Source: Accumulibacter sp964420975 (lineage in GTDB: Bacteria; Pseudomonadota; Gammaproteobacteria; Burkholderiales; Rhodocyclaceae). From it: DNA of 64,000 bases. Shown here in pieces: positions 15,523-24,774 of this stretch; position 1 is the stretch's first letter; the number at the start of each line of letters is the position of its first letter. Where the stretch lies: positions 1-64,000 of the forward strand of contig CAYQVH010000004.1 of NCBI GenBank assembly GCA_964420975.1, written 5' to 3'. Both the position numbers and the translations under genes were made by a program. The notes under the pieces were generated by a model. It was not told where the DNA came from and made no database searches. It saw only the letters and a list, made by a program, of their open reading frames with translations.

Positions 15523-17225
15523 GCTCGGCTCCGGCCGGAAACCCGGTCGATGTCATCCAGCACTTCGCGCACTTCCGCATCGATCGCCACCGCAGCGACA
15601 TAGGGCGCCAAGGTGTGGTAGTCGGTCTTGCGCATCACGTTTGGCAAGCCCAAGCGGTCGAAGAAGTTTTGGAACAAGGGCTGTAGAAAGTCGTCGCTGG
15701 CCTTGACATCAGCGCTCCAGGGTTCAGGCCGGCCGAGCGTGGCGAGGGCGCCGGCGACCTCGTCGATCGCCGCTGCCATCGCTTGGCGCCAGGTGCCGGC
15801 GAAGAGTTCGCCGGTCTGCACGCGGCCCTGCGCTTCGGCCCAGGCCAGTAGCGTTTCGCGTTGCGACAGATAGTTCTCGATCTCTCGTCGTCGCCACATC
15901 TTCTGCGTCAGGCCGGGATCGCCCACCTGCAGCGGGATCTCCAGCCGGTCGTAGAGCGCCACGCCGAGCAGCGCGGGAACGGCTTCGCGCAGTCCGTAGA
16001 AGTGGTGGCGCGCCTGACCGGGTTGGTTGGCGACGTAATGGACGAAGGGCCGGTCCAGTGCCGCCAGAGCCGGGTGGCCGAGCCGGGCGGCGAAGGCGCG
16101 CAGGATCGCGAGGTCGGTCGACCCTTCCAGATAGAGGACCCAGCCAGTTTCCTGGGCTTGCAGGTACTGCTCGAAGCCGATTTCCTTGAGTGCCTTCGCG
16201 ACCTGGCTGCCGCGGTCGTCGATGCGGTGTGGCCGGCCGACGAAGGCGACCACCACATCGCGCCCGGCAGCTTCGTTGAGGATTACTTCGGAATGGCTAG
16301 CGGCGACGATCTGGTTGCGCGTTTCCCGCGCGGTCTCGGTGAGAACGTCGTAAATCTGACGCTGACGCAGGATCTCAAGGTGTGCGTCGGGTTCATCCAG
16401 CAACAGCACGGCACCCGGGTTGGCCGCCATGTGCGCGAGCAAGAGCAAGGTCTGTTGCTGCCCGCGACCGCAGGAAGAGAGATCAAGCCGGACTCTACGC
16501 GACGTACGGAAAGTCATGACGATTTCGCCTCGCTCCTTGATGTACTCAGGATCGTCGAGCGCGACTCCGAATAGCGTGCGCATACGTTCGACGATCTGGC
16601 GCCAACCCTCGGCACTGCGCTGTTGCGCCTGCCAGCAGAGATTGCGCAGCACTTCGGCTGTCCGCCCTTCGCCGATGCGCACGTCGATGGCGCCTTCGTC
16701 AAGCCTGGTCTCGTTGGCGGCGAGCCCGGACATCGGCGGCAGGTACGCCAAGCGCATCTCTGCGGCGACCGTCGGAATACTCTTGCGCGTACCATCAGCC
16801 GACAGGCGCGACCGACAGTAGAAGGATTCCTCGTTGGCGTAGTCGAACTCGAGGTCGGCAATCCACTGCCGTCCGTCGTCCAGTCCCTCGACCGCGATCC
16901 CGATCAGGACGTTTTGCGTTTTCGACCTTCCCGTGTCACGGTAGCCCTCGCGGACGTGCAAGTCGCGCCAGAGCAGGTTGGCCGACGGCACGGGCAACCC
17001 GACCAGGTCGCGGCGGTTGATCGTGACGCCGGAGCGTTCCCTGGGAACGTTTCCGGCGCCGCGTTTTTCCACCCAGCGTCGCACGCCGTAGTTCCACAAG
17101 GCCAGTGCCTGCAATGCCGAGGTTTTGCCGGCGTTGTTCGGGCCGACGAAAACGACGCGTTCGCCGAGTTCGATTTCGGCTTCTGCAAACAGCTTGAAGT
17201 TCTGAATGGTCAGCTTGGTTAGCAT
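15519..17225 (-). CDS. OLD-like ATPase with TOPRIM-type C-terminus
   Basis: 568 residues. SMC/RecF-like ABC ATPase: Walker A GPNNAGKT (28-35), a signature-like LSSCGRGQQQ, and Walker B VLLLDEPDAHLE (about 271), then SHSEVILN with the switch His. From about 360 a TOPRIM-like segment begins with LYLEGSTDLAIL (conserved Glu) and includes RREIENYL, a pattern common in OLD-family TOPRIM domains; the second acidic TOPRIM motif is not clear by eye. OLD proteins are ATP-driven nucleases in phage defence. The gene is not part of the standard type 2 BREX set but lies between pglW and pglX, overlapping them by 7 and 4 bases. Function in BREX is unknown. Confidence 0.85.
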   Translation of the reverse strand: MLTKLTIQNFKLFAEAEIELGERVVFVGPNNAGKTSALQALALWNYGVRRWVEKRGAGNVPRERSGVTINRRDLVGLPVPSANLLWRDLHVREGYRDTGRSKTQNVLIGIAVEGLDDGRQWIADLEFDYANEESFYCRSRLSADGTRKSIPTVAAEMRLAYLPPMSGLAANETRLDEGAIDVRIGEGRTAEVLRNLCWQAQQRSAEGWRQIVERMRTLFGVALDDPEYIKERGEIVMTFRTSRRVRLDLSSCGRGQQQTLLLLAHMAANPGAVLLLDEPDAHLEILRQRQIYDVLTETARETRNQIVAASHSEVILNEAAGRDVVVAFVGRPHRIDDRGSQVAKALKEIGFEQYLQAQETGWVLYLEGSTDLAILRAFAARLGHPALAALDRPFVHYVANQPGQARHHFYGLREAVPALLGVALYDRLEIPLQVGDPGLTQKMWRRREIENYLSQRETLLAWAEAQGRVQTGELFAGTWRQAMAAAIDEVAGALATLGRPEPWSADVKASDDFLQPLFQNFFDRLGLPNVMRKTDYHTLAPYVAAVAIDAEVREVLDDIDRVSGRSRA

Positions 17226-20200
17226 CGATAGGTCTCGTCAGAAGCTTGTCCGCCCGCCCGGTGCCTGTTCTCCACCCACGCTCGCGGCAGCACCAGGGTG
17301 CGGCTGTCGCCAATGAGCGGCACGGGAACGCCATCGATGACCGGCCTTCCTTCGTGTGCGGTCGGCAGCATCAACCACGCGCTTGGCGTGTGACCCGGAC
17401 GGCCCGCGTTCTGCTGCAGCTCGCTGACGAGCGTCAGCAGCTCGTAGCGCGCGAGCAGCCCGGCGCTTACCAGCAGGATCGGCGCCGTGCTCCGCAGCAG
17501 CGCCGTCCGCAGCGTGGGCAGCGTGCGCTGCACGAGGCGTTGCAGGTTGATCCAGTGCCGGCTGCCGCGATCGGCTGCGTCGGCCTCGAGAACCACGTTC
17601 CAGTCGACGCGCGCGGCGGCCGCTTGCTCGTGCAAGGCCCTGAGCATCAGCGCATCGAAGCTCACGCGCTGCAGCGGTGCGGGCTGAACGCCGGATTGCC
17701 CGAAACGTCGCATGACGTAGATCTCCGCCTGTCGGGCAATCCGAGGCGGAACCGTGAGCACGAGTAGTCCTCCGTGTTGCAGGCTTTGCTGCAAGCGTTC
17801 GTCGACTGCAATCGCATCGGCGAACTCGCCGTCGCCACTGCTCTGCGTGCTGAGCGCGGTGGTGTGATACGAGAAGGCTGTCGTCGTGCCCGCCGTCTGC
17901 GCACCGCCCAGGGTCGCAAGGCGGTACGCGCCGGCACCGCCTGCGGCCGACGGGTCCCAACTCAGCGGGGCGCCGGCCTCTTCCAGCAGACGGTCCAGTT
18001 CCGGCCGGCCGGGCAGTGCCGCGGCTTCGGGATAGCGGCCGCGCACGCGGTCCTGGATGTCGCGCACGCGCAGCTGCGGTGCGCCGACCAGCGCGCCCAG
18101 GGACTGGCGAAGGGCCTGGAGTGGCGCCATGCCGCGCGGGTAGATCTCTTGCCGGCTGGACAGCGCCGCCTGGCGCGACGCCGACGCGGCCAGACGCAGC
18201 AGCCGAGAGGAGGCCATCGCGGGAGTCATTGTCGTAGGTGCGGCGGCCTCGGCGACGACCGCCTGGGGCACGGGCACACCCTCGAGCGTTTCGAGAACGC
18301 GGAGCGGCGGGAGCAGGGGGTCGGCGAGCGCGCAGGCGTCCGCAGCGGCGCCGAGCTGGCGGGCGTAGTCGGCCCAGGCCGAGGCGGTGGCGATCAGGGC
18401 GCAAGGCGGGTGATCGAAGGCCTCGAAGCGCGGCTCCCCGAGGTGCGCCTCGGCCTCCACCGCGGCCCGCAGCACGGCGCTGGCCTGACGCAGACGCTCG
18501 GCGTCGTCCTGTGCCGCGCAGCCGCGCAAGGCGAGCAGCGCCATCGCGCTCTCGGCGGCGCTCATCACCTGGCCCTGGCTGCGCAGCAAGGTGTCGAGCT
18601 GCTGGCGCAGCTCGGTGAAGGCCGGGTTCTTCAGCCAGCGCTCGCGCGCCTTGATCAGCGCAGCGGTCAGCGTGCCGCGATCTACCTGATTGGCCTGTGC
18701 GGACTCGCCCAGGCTGGGCCAGGTGCCGGCCGGCACGCTGTCGTCCAGGCCGAGGTAGTGGGCGAGGGCAGCTTCTTCCGGGCGGTCATCACCGGCGGGG
18801 CGTCGCGGCAGCAGCTGGGCGGCGAGTTCGTTGACGCTGACGGCACCGCCAACTTCCTCGTCCGCATCATGCACGGTGCTGCGGCCCTGCGTGAGGTCCG
18901 GCCGCAGGTGTGCCAGCTCCTTGGCGGTGAGGCGGATCTCCTTGCGGATCTTGTCGCCCACGCCGCGCAAGTAGCGGAAGCGGATGCGATCGACCGCCAG
19001 CAGTTCGCGGGCGTTGTGGATGCCCATGCGCTCCAGCACGTCCTGCGCTTCGAGGCTGTAGCCCAGCTCGGCCATGGTGGTGAGCGGCGTGGCCGTCATG
19101 GCAATGGCGGCCAGGCCCTCGGCCGCGCCCGTTTCGGTGGTCTGCGCCGTCTGGCGGCCGGCGAAGATCGCGCGCCAGGCGCGCAGCAGGTCTTCGGCGT
19201 TGTCGAAGCGCTCCCGGTAGTCGCGCCTCAGCGCTTTGGCGAAGAACGCGGTGAAGCCTTCGCGCGTGACCGGGTCGAAGACATCGCTCTCGATGGTGGC
19301 CTCGACGTCCAGCATGGCCGGCGAGGTTTGCCCGTTGCCCCAGACCGGTGGCTGTCCGACCGCCATCTCGTAGAGGGTGACGGCCAATGCGAAGCGCTCG
19401 GCATACAGGTCCCAGCGTGGCGGTCGGCGCAACGACAGGAACGGGTCCAGGTAGGGATGCGTGCCGGCGGTGATGTTGTCGGCCGGCGTGCGGCAGAGCG
19501 AGAAGTCGAACAGCACGAGCTGCAATTTGCCGGTACGGTTCTCGGCGATGCCAATGTTCTCGGGCTTGATGTCCCGGTGGGCGACGCCCTCGGCTTCGAG
19601 GTGGTTCACTGCTTCGATCAGCTCCTCGCCGAAGCGTTGCAGCATGTCGAGCGACAGGCGTCCCTCTTCCTTGAGCTTCTCGGCCAGCGTGCGCGAGCCG
19701 GCGCTCTTGAGCAGCAGGGCAGTGCGCCCGGCCACCGTGAGCGTCTCGCGATGGGCGACGATGTTCTGGTGGTGCAGCCGCGCGAGCACCTCGCCCTCGG
19801 CGGCCAGACGGTCGTTGTGCGCGACGTCGCACGCGACCTTGAGGACGAGTTCTTCGTCGGCTCCGTCCTTGCGCACCAGCAGGGCGTCGCTCGACGAGCC
19901 GCGCCCCAGGCGCTTGATGACAGTGAAACCGCCGTCGAGACGGTCATCCTTGCCTGCGACGCTCGGGTCGACCGTGGCCTCGGGGTCGGGCGTGGTGAGT
20001 TCGTCCTCGACGAGATCCAGATCGTCCAGAAACTGCTGCACGGTCTCGTAGCGCGCGAGCACGTCGGGGCAGGTGGCGAACTGGATCAGTTCCTGCTGGC
20101 GTGCGCCGCAGCCGTCCATCACATCGGACAGGCGCAGTCCCTGACCGACACGGAGCTTCTCCGCCAGGTCCAGCACCGACTCGGCCGGCGGCTGGCCGCT

Positions 20201-21493
20201 GAACAGGTGGTAGGCAATGCAGCCGAGCGAGAACACATCCAGGCTCGGACCCTGCGCGGGGTCGGCGCGGGTCGTCTCGGGAGCGAGGTAGATCATCCCC
20301 GGGTCTTCGACGTAGTCCTCGACGTGCTGGGTGCCGGTCGTGTGGTGGACCGTGGTCGGCGACGCGGAGTCACCGACGTTGCCGGGGTTGCGCGTGGCCG
20401 TCTGCCAGTTCATCAGGCGCAGGTGCAGCGCACCGGAGTCAACGCCATGGACGAGGATGCTCTGCGGCCCCAGCGCGCGGTGGTACAGGCGCTTGGAGTG
20501 CGCGTACTGCAGCGTCTCGGCGATGTCGCGGATCAGTTGCAGGCGCTGCGTGATCGACAGGTCCTTGCCGTTGTCGCGCAGCAGGTGATCCAGGCGCACG
20601 ACCTTGGGGTCGTGATCGAAGATCAGGGCCGGGCCGAGTTCGGTCTCCTTGTAGTCCTTGACCTTCAGGATGCCGGGGTGGTCGATGCCTTCCAGGATCT
20701 CGAACTCGCGGCGCGCCTGGCGAACGCGCGTGGCGCGGATCTCCGGGCTCGACGCGGTGGCCAGCGGGTAGATGCGCACCCGGCGGTGCACCGTGTCGAT
20801 GCTGACGTGCTGCGCTTCCCAGTCCTGAAAACCTTCCCCTTCGGACAGCAGCTTGCCAAGGCGGTAGTCGCCCACCTGGCGGTGCTTGTTCGAGGGGCGG
20901 ATGCCGGCCTCGGTGAGACCGCGCGCGATGGCGCGAGCCTGTTGAGTGTTGACGCTCGTCAAGGCGCGGTGGGTGATGCCGTTGGCCAGCGCAGCGACGA
21001 TGCCGGGATCGTCCAGGGTGCCGGGGCGGCCGTGCTGGAAGGTGGCCGATTTGGCCAGGCCTTCGAGCCGGCAAGCCAGGCTGGTCGACGAAAGGAAAAT
21101 CGCCGGCTCGACGAAGGGCAGGCGGATCTTGGCCTTGGTGATTGCTGGCTGCCGCTTCAGCAGACTGGCCAGGCGCTTGGCTTTGCGGTTGGCGAGGATG
21201 ACCGGGTTATCGGCCGTGGTGGACCGGCCATCGGTCGTCCAGGTCCAGCTGTGCACGTCGCCGGTCAGCACCCCCGGGCGGCTTTTGATCTCGACGAGGA
21301 AGAGGCCGGCCGGGGAGAGCACCAGTGCGTCGACCTCACTGACCTTGCCCTCGTCGTCGATGAACTCGAAGTTGGTCCAGACATGCCATGGGTCGCGGTC
21401 GGGCAACTGACTGCGAAGCCACTCCAGCGCCTCTCGCTCCCAAGCGAAGTTGGATTCGGCGATGGCGTGCCAACGGGTGGCGCCGAGCGTCAC
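17219..21493 (-). CDS. pglW: PglW, NERD-domain serine/threonine protein kinase of BREX-2
   Basis: 1424 residues, GTG start overlapping the regulator stop (GTGA). Three modules: an N-terminal NERD nuclease-related domain (D55...E68-x-K70, with GLFLVEIK); a first kinase-like domain (about 205-470) in which the catalytic HRD is HRA, so probably a pseudokinase; and a second kinase domain (about 515-770) with GRGSSSDALLV, VLKVA, HRDIKPENIGI and FDFSL (DFG variant), likely active. The remainder includes a helix-hairpin-helix-like stretch (LRGVGDKIRKEI) and an uncharacterised C-terminal region. PglW is the signature kinase of the type 2 (phage growth limitation) BREX. Target proteins are unknown here. 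Confidence 0.93.
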   Translation of the reverse strand: MTLGATRWHAIAESNFAWEREALEWLRSQLPDRDPWHVWTNFEFIDDEGKVSEVDALVLSPAGLFLVEIKSRPGVLTGDVHSWTWTTDGRSTTADNPVILANRKAKRLASLLKRQPAITKAKIRLPFVEPAIFLSSTSLACRLEGLAKSATFQHGRPGTLDDPGIVAALANGITHRALTSVNTQQARAIARGLTEAGIRPSNKHRQVGDYRLGKLLSEGEGFQDWEAQHVSIDTVHRRVRIYPLATASSPEIRATRVRQARREFEILEGIDHPGILKVKDYKETELGPALIFDHDPKVVRLDHLLRDNGKDLSITQRLQLIRDIAETLQYAHSKRLYHRALGPQSILVHGVDSGALHLRLMNWQTATRNPGNVGDSASPTTVHHTTGTQHVEDYVEDPGMIYLAPETTRADPAQGPSLDVFSLGCIAYHLFSGQPPAESVLDLAEKLRVGQGLRLSDVMDGCGARQQELIQFATCPDVLARYETVQQFLDDLDLVEDELTTPDPEATVDPSVAGKDDRLDGGFTVIKRLGRGSSSDALLVRKDGADEELVLKVACDVAHNDRLAAEGEVLARLHHQNIVAHRETLTVAGRTALLLKSAGSRTLAEKLKEEGRLSLDMLQRFGEELIEAVNHLEAEGVAHRDIKPENIGIAENRTGKLQLVLFDFSLCRTPADNITAGTHPYLDPFLSLRRPPRWDLYAERFALAVTLYEMAVGQPPVWGNGQTSPAMLDVEATIESDVFDPVTREGFTAFFAKALRRDYRERFDNAEDLLRAWRAIFAGRQTAQTTETGAAEGLAAIAMTATPLTTMAELGYSLEAQDVLERMGIHNARELLAVDRIRFRYLRGVGDKIRKEIRLTAKELAHLRPDLTQGRSTVHDADEEVGGAVSVNELAAQLLPRRPAGDDRPEEAALAHYLGLDDSVPAGTWPSLGESAQANQVDRGTLTAALIKARERWLKNPAFTELRQQLDTLLRSQGQVMSAAESAMALLALRGCAAQDDAERLRQASAVLRAAVEAEAHLGEPRFEAFDHPPCALIATASAWADYARQLGAAADACALADPLLPPLRVLETLEGVPVPQAVVAEAAAPTTMTPAMASSRLLRLAASASRQAALSSRQEIYPRGMAPLQALRQSLGALVGAPQLRVRDIQDRVRGRYPEAAALPGRPELDRLLEEAGAPLSWDPSAAGGAGAYRLATLGGAQTAGTTTAFSYHTTALSTQSSGDGEFADAIAVDERLQQSLQHGGLLVLTVPPRIARQAEIYVMRRFGQSGVQPAPLQRVSFDALMLRALHEQAAAARVDWNVVLEADAADRGSRHWINLQRLVQRTLPTLRTALLRSTAPILLVSAGLLARYELLTLVSELQQNAGRPGHTPSAWLMLPTAHEGRPVIDGVPVPLIGDSRTLVLPRAWVENRHRAGGQASDETYRC

Positions 21494-21711
21494 GGGGTCA
21501 TCTCGCGGCCGTCGTTGACGAACTCGAACAGATCGCCAACCTGGCAGTTGAAGAGCCGGCAGAGCTGCTCAATCACCGGCAGATCGAGCCGCGTCGTCGT
21601 CTCCCTGTAGAGCGCGGTGATCGTGCTGCGATTCAGCCCTGTGCGCCGCGAAACGTCCGCGATGCGAAGCTTGTCTCGGCCCATGAGAGTGGATAGGTGG
21701 CAGCGGATCAT
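21490..21711 (-). CDS. XRE-family regulator at the head of the BREX operon
   Basis: 73 residues; start MIRCHLSTLMGRDKL at 21711 with TTCAGGAAC just before the ATG (a longer upstream frame exists but lacks such a site). The Cro/CI-type helix-turn-helix is clear: IADVSRRTGLNRSTITALYR, followed by LPVIEQLCRLFNCQVGDLF, typical of small HTH_26-like repressors. It overlaps pglW by four bases, so it is the first cistron. A likely role is autorepression of the defence operon; no clear inverted repeat was found in the upstream 280 bases. Confidence 0.85.
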   Translation of the reverse strand: MIRCHLSTLMGRDKLRIADVSRRTGLNRSTITALYRETTTRLDLPVIEQLCRLFNCQVGDLFEFVNDGREMTP

Positions 21712-21994
21712 GTTCCTGAATCCCGGGGTGATGCGTAGAATAGCACTCAGGATGGTTCGCGTTGGCGCCCATTGAGCCTCGCACCGCGCGAGAAAACCTT
21801 GCCCGCTCGCACTTCGCGGCGACGCACCTACCCTCTTCGTCGCCATCGGCTTTGCGCCGTGGGTTGAACGCGCCACGGGGGCAGCAAGACCTGGCCCCGG
21901 GATTCTCCTATGAACTACCCCGCCCGAGCCCGGCGCACACGTCTTGAGCGGAATCCGCAGTCGCCTGCGGACCCCCGGTCGCCAGTGCTGTTCG
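21712..21994. other. Boundary between the BREX island and glgP
   Basis: 283 bases without a credible gene. The BREX operon promoter should lie next to 21712-21760 on the minus strand (a TATTCT -10-like hexamer is present, but the -35 is poor). The glgP end lies on the other side. No direct repeat, tRNA end or integrase remnant is visible to mark an insertion point. Confidence 0.5.
21954..21971 (-). terminator. Possible glgP terminator hairpin
   Basis: TCCGCAG-TCGC-CTGCGGA forms a perfect 7 bp stem with a 4-base loop 24 bases after the glgP stop. There is no real T-run after it, so termination efficiency is uncertain. Confidence 0.35.
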
Positions 21995-24583
21995 TCAGTT
22001 ATCCTTGCCGGCCGCGCGTTTGAAGTGCATGTCTTCCGCGGAGAGATCGGTGAGCTCAATACGTACCGGCTGGACCTTCCAAATCTCGTCGCAGTACTCC
22101 TGAATCGCGCGGTCGGACGAGAAAAAGCCTGATCGGGCGACGTTGAGAATCGACATTCGTGCCCACTGCTCCTGGTCGAGGTAGGCGCGCGAGACGCGCG
22201 ACTGGCAGTCGATATACGACTGGAAGTCGGCGAGCAGCATGTACTCGTCGTGGTGCAGCAGATTGTCGAGCAGAGGTCGCAGCATTTCGCGGTCGCCACG
22301 CGTGAAGAAGCCGGAAGCGATGAGGTCGATGACCTCCCGCAGGTGGGGATTGGTTTCGTAATACGTGCGCGGGCGATAGCCCAGGCTGCGCAACTCCTTG
22401 ACTTCCTCGACCGTCATCCCGCACAGGAAGAAGTTGTCGTCGCCGACCTCCTGGCGGATTTCGACGTTGGCGCCGTCGAGCGTGCCGATGGTCAGCGCGC
22501 CGTTCATCATGAACTTCATGTTGCCGGTTCCGGACGCCTCCTTGCCGGCGAGCGAAATCTGCTCCGACAGATCGGTTCCGGGGAAGATCGCATGCGCTTG
22601 TTTGACGTTGTAGTTGGGGAAGAAGACCACCTGGAGCTTGCCGCGCATCGTCGGGTCGCGGCCGATCACGTCGGCGACGGCGGTGATCATCCGGATCATC
22701 AGCTTGGCCATCCAGTAGCCAGGCGCCGCCTTGCCACCGAAGATCACCGTCCGTGGAGCGACGTCCAGGTTGGGATGGTCTTTCAGTCGCTTGTACAGGG
22801 AAACGACGTGGAGCAGGTTCAGATGCTGTCGCTTGTACTCATGTATCCGCTTGACCTGAACGTCGAACATCGATTCGGGATCGACGTCGACGCCGGTTAC
22901 GCGCTTGATCTGATGCGCGAGGTGGCGTTTGTTGGCGCTCTTGATCGCCCGCCAGGCGTCACGGAATTCTGATGATTCGGCGAAGGGTTCAAGTTCGCGT
23001 AAGCGAGACATGTCGGTGACCCAACCGCTGCCGATCGTATCGTCGATCAGCGACGACATGCGTGGATTCGCGAGCAGGACAAAGCGACGCGGCGTGACGC
23101 CATTGGTCTTGTTGTTGAACTTCTCCGGCCACAGCTCGAAAAAGTCGTGCAGGACGTCGGACCGGAGGAGCTGTGTGTGCAGGTCAGCGACACCGTTGAT
23201 CGAGAAGCTGCCCGCCGCCGCGAGATGCGCCATGCGCACGTAACGCGGACCGTCCTCGTCGATCATCGACATCCGCCGCAGACGTTCGTCGTCTCCCGGA
23301 AAGCGGATGCGGACCACGTCGAGGAAGCGTTCGTTGATTTCGCAGATGATTTCGAAGTGACGCGGGAGAACCCGCCGGAACAGCGGCAAGCGCCACTTTT
23401 CCAGCGCTTCGGGAAGTAGCGTGTGATTGGTGTAGGCAAAGGTCCTGGTGGTGATCGCCCACGCCTCGTCCCACTCCATTTCGTATTCGTCGACCAGCAA
23501 ACGCATCAGCTCGGCGATGGCAACCGAGGGGTGGGTGTCATTGAGCTGAACAACGAACTTCTCGTGGAAGTGGCTGAGTTGGCGGATGTCGTTTTCACGC
23601 TGCAAATGCAGGCGAATCATGTCCTGCAGCGAACAGGCAACGAAGAAGTACTGCTGTTCGAGGCGAAGTGCCTGACCGGCTTCCGTCTCATCGTTCGGAT
23701 AGAGCACCTTGGTGATCGTCTCCGACGAAATCTGCGCGTCGACCGCCTGATAATAGTTGCCGGCGTTGAACGCCGCGAAGTCGAACGATTCCGGTGCTTC
23801 GGCGCTCCACAGCCGGAGACGGTTGGGAGTATTGACCCCGTAGCCGAGCACCGGCATGTCCCAGGCAGTACCGCGGACGAGTTTGTCGGGAACCCACTGG
23901 ACTCGCAGGCGGCGGTTGCCGGTGGCGTCGTGGAGGTGCTCGGTGTGGCCGCCAAGCTTGATCTCGAAGGCGATATTCGGGCGATGAATCAACCACGGGC
24001 TGCCCGCACGCAGCCATTTGTCGGTGAGTTCGACCTGCCAGCCGTCGCGGATGATCTGGGTAAAAATCCCGAACTCGTAGAGAATTCCGTAGCCGATCGC
24101 CGGAATTTCGAGCGTCGCCAGGGAATCCAGGTAGCACGCGGCGAGGCGTCCGAGACCGCCGTTGCCGAGGCCGGGTTCCTCTTCCTGATCGATTAGGGTG
24201 TCGAGATCGAGACCGAGTTCGTCCAGCGCCTGCCGCGCGTTCTCGTAGATTCCGAGCTTGATCAGGTTGGCACCGAGCTGCGGGCCGATCAAGAACTCTG
24301 CCGACAGATAGCAGACGGTGCGACTGCCGCGCTCACGATAAGTGCGCGCGGTCTGCACCCAGCGCTGCAATAGACGATCGCGCACCGCCTGCGCCAGCGC
24401 CAGAAAGCAGTCGCGGCGCGTCGCGACGGCCGGAAAGCGTGCCTGGCTATAGACCAGTTTGTCGAGTATGGCGCGCTTTAGCGCCTCAACGCCAAGACCC
24501 GTCCGTCGGTCTTCACGTCCCACGAGCGGCTTGACCGAGACAGGCGAACGCGCCTCGCTCCCTTTTTTGTCGTGATCCTTCAT
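21995..24583 (-). CDS. glgP: Glycogen/starch/alpha-glucan phosphorylase
   Basis: 862 residues from the ATG at 24583 (GGGAG lies 9 bases upstream; a TTG 12 codons earlier is less likely). It releases glucose-1-phosphate from glycogen using inorganic phosphate and pyridoxal phosphate. The PLP-lysine region GTGNMKFMMNGAL is intact, as are GNGGLGRLAACYLDS and the acceptor-site QLNDTHPS. A basic leader of about 40 residues precedes the usual start of the family. It stands alone, with no glgB/glgC/glgA in the window. Glycogen turnover fits a storage-polymer lifestyle, but this gene is widespread. Confidence 0.96.
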   Translation of the reverse strand: MKDHDKKGSEARSPVSVKPLVGREDRRTGLGVEALKRAILDKLVYSQARFPAVATRRDCFLALAQAVRDRLLQRWVQTARTYRERGSRTVCYLSAEFLIGPQLGANLIKLGIYENARQALDELGLDLDTLIDQEEEPGLGNGGLGRLAACYLDSLATLEIPAIGYGILYEFGIFTQIIRDGWQVELTDKWLRAGSPWLIHRPNIAFEIKLGGHTEHLHDATGNRRLRVQWVPDKLVRGTAWDMPVLGYGVNTPNRLRLWSAEAPESFDFAAFNAGNYYQAVDAQISSETITKVLYPNDETEAGQALRLEQQYFFVACSLQDMIRLHLQRENDIRQLSHFHEKFVVQLNDTHPSVAIAELMRLLVDEYEMEWDEAWAITTRTFAYTNHTLLPEALEKWRLPLFRRVLPRHFEIICEINERFLDVVRIRFPGDDERLRRMSMIDEDGPRYVRMAHLAAAGSFSINGVADLHTQLLRSDVLHDFFELWPEKFNNKTNGVTPRRFVLLANPRMSSLIDDTIGSGWVTDMSRLRELEPFAESSEFRDAWRAIKSANKRHLAHQIKRVTGVDVDPESMFDVQVKRIHEYKRQHLNLLHVVSLYKRLKDHPNLDVAPRTVIFGGKAAPGYWMAKLMIRMITAVADVIGRDPTMRGKLQVVFFPNYNVKQAHAIFPGTDLSEQISLAGKEASGTGNMKFMMNGALTIGTLDGANVEIRQEVGDDNFFLCGMTVEEVKELRSLGYRPRTYYETNPHLREVIDLIASGFFTRGDREMLRPLLDNLLHHDEYMLLADFQSYIDCQSRVSRAYLDQEQWARMSILNVARSGFFSSDRAIQEYCDEIWKVQPVRIELTDLSAEDMHFKRAAGKDN

Positions 24584-24774
24584 GGCATCGTGCTCCCAAA
24601 TGTCTGATGGTTGGTTCAAAATCGTGAATGTCCGATTGGCGACTCACGTTGTCACCGAGTCTATAGCATTGCCTCCAGACGCGCATCCATGGCCCGATCA
24701 GGGGTTAGCGGGAACGCGCGGAACCGGCTACCATCGGCGCTGTCCATCTACCCCCGGCTGATTGATCGTCCGTA

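Noticed and set aside
17774..21610. 1278-residue plus-strand frame opposite pglW
   Set aside because: No recognisable domain, biased composition, wholly antisense to a clear kinase gene.
21712..21994. Attachment site or integrase scar at the BREX boundary
   Set aside because: No tRNA end, direct repeat or recombinase fragment could be seen.
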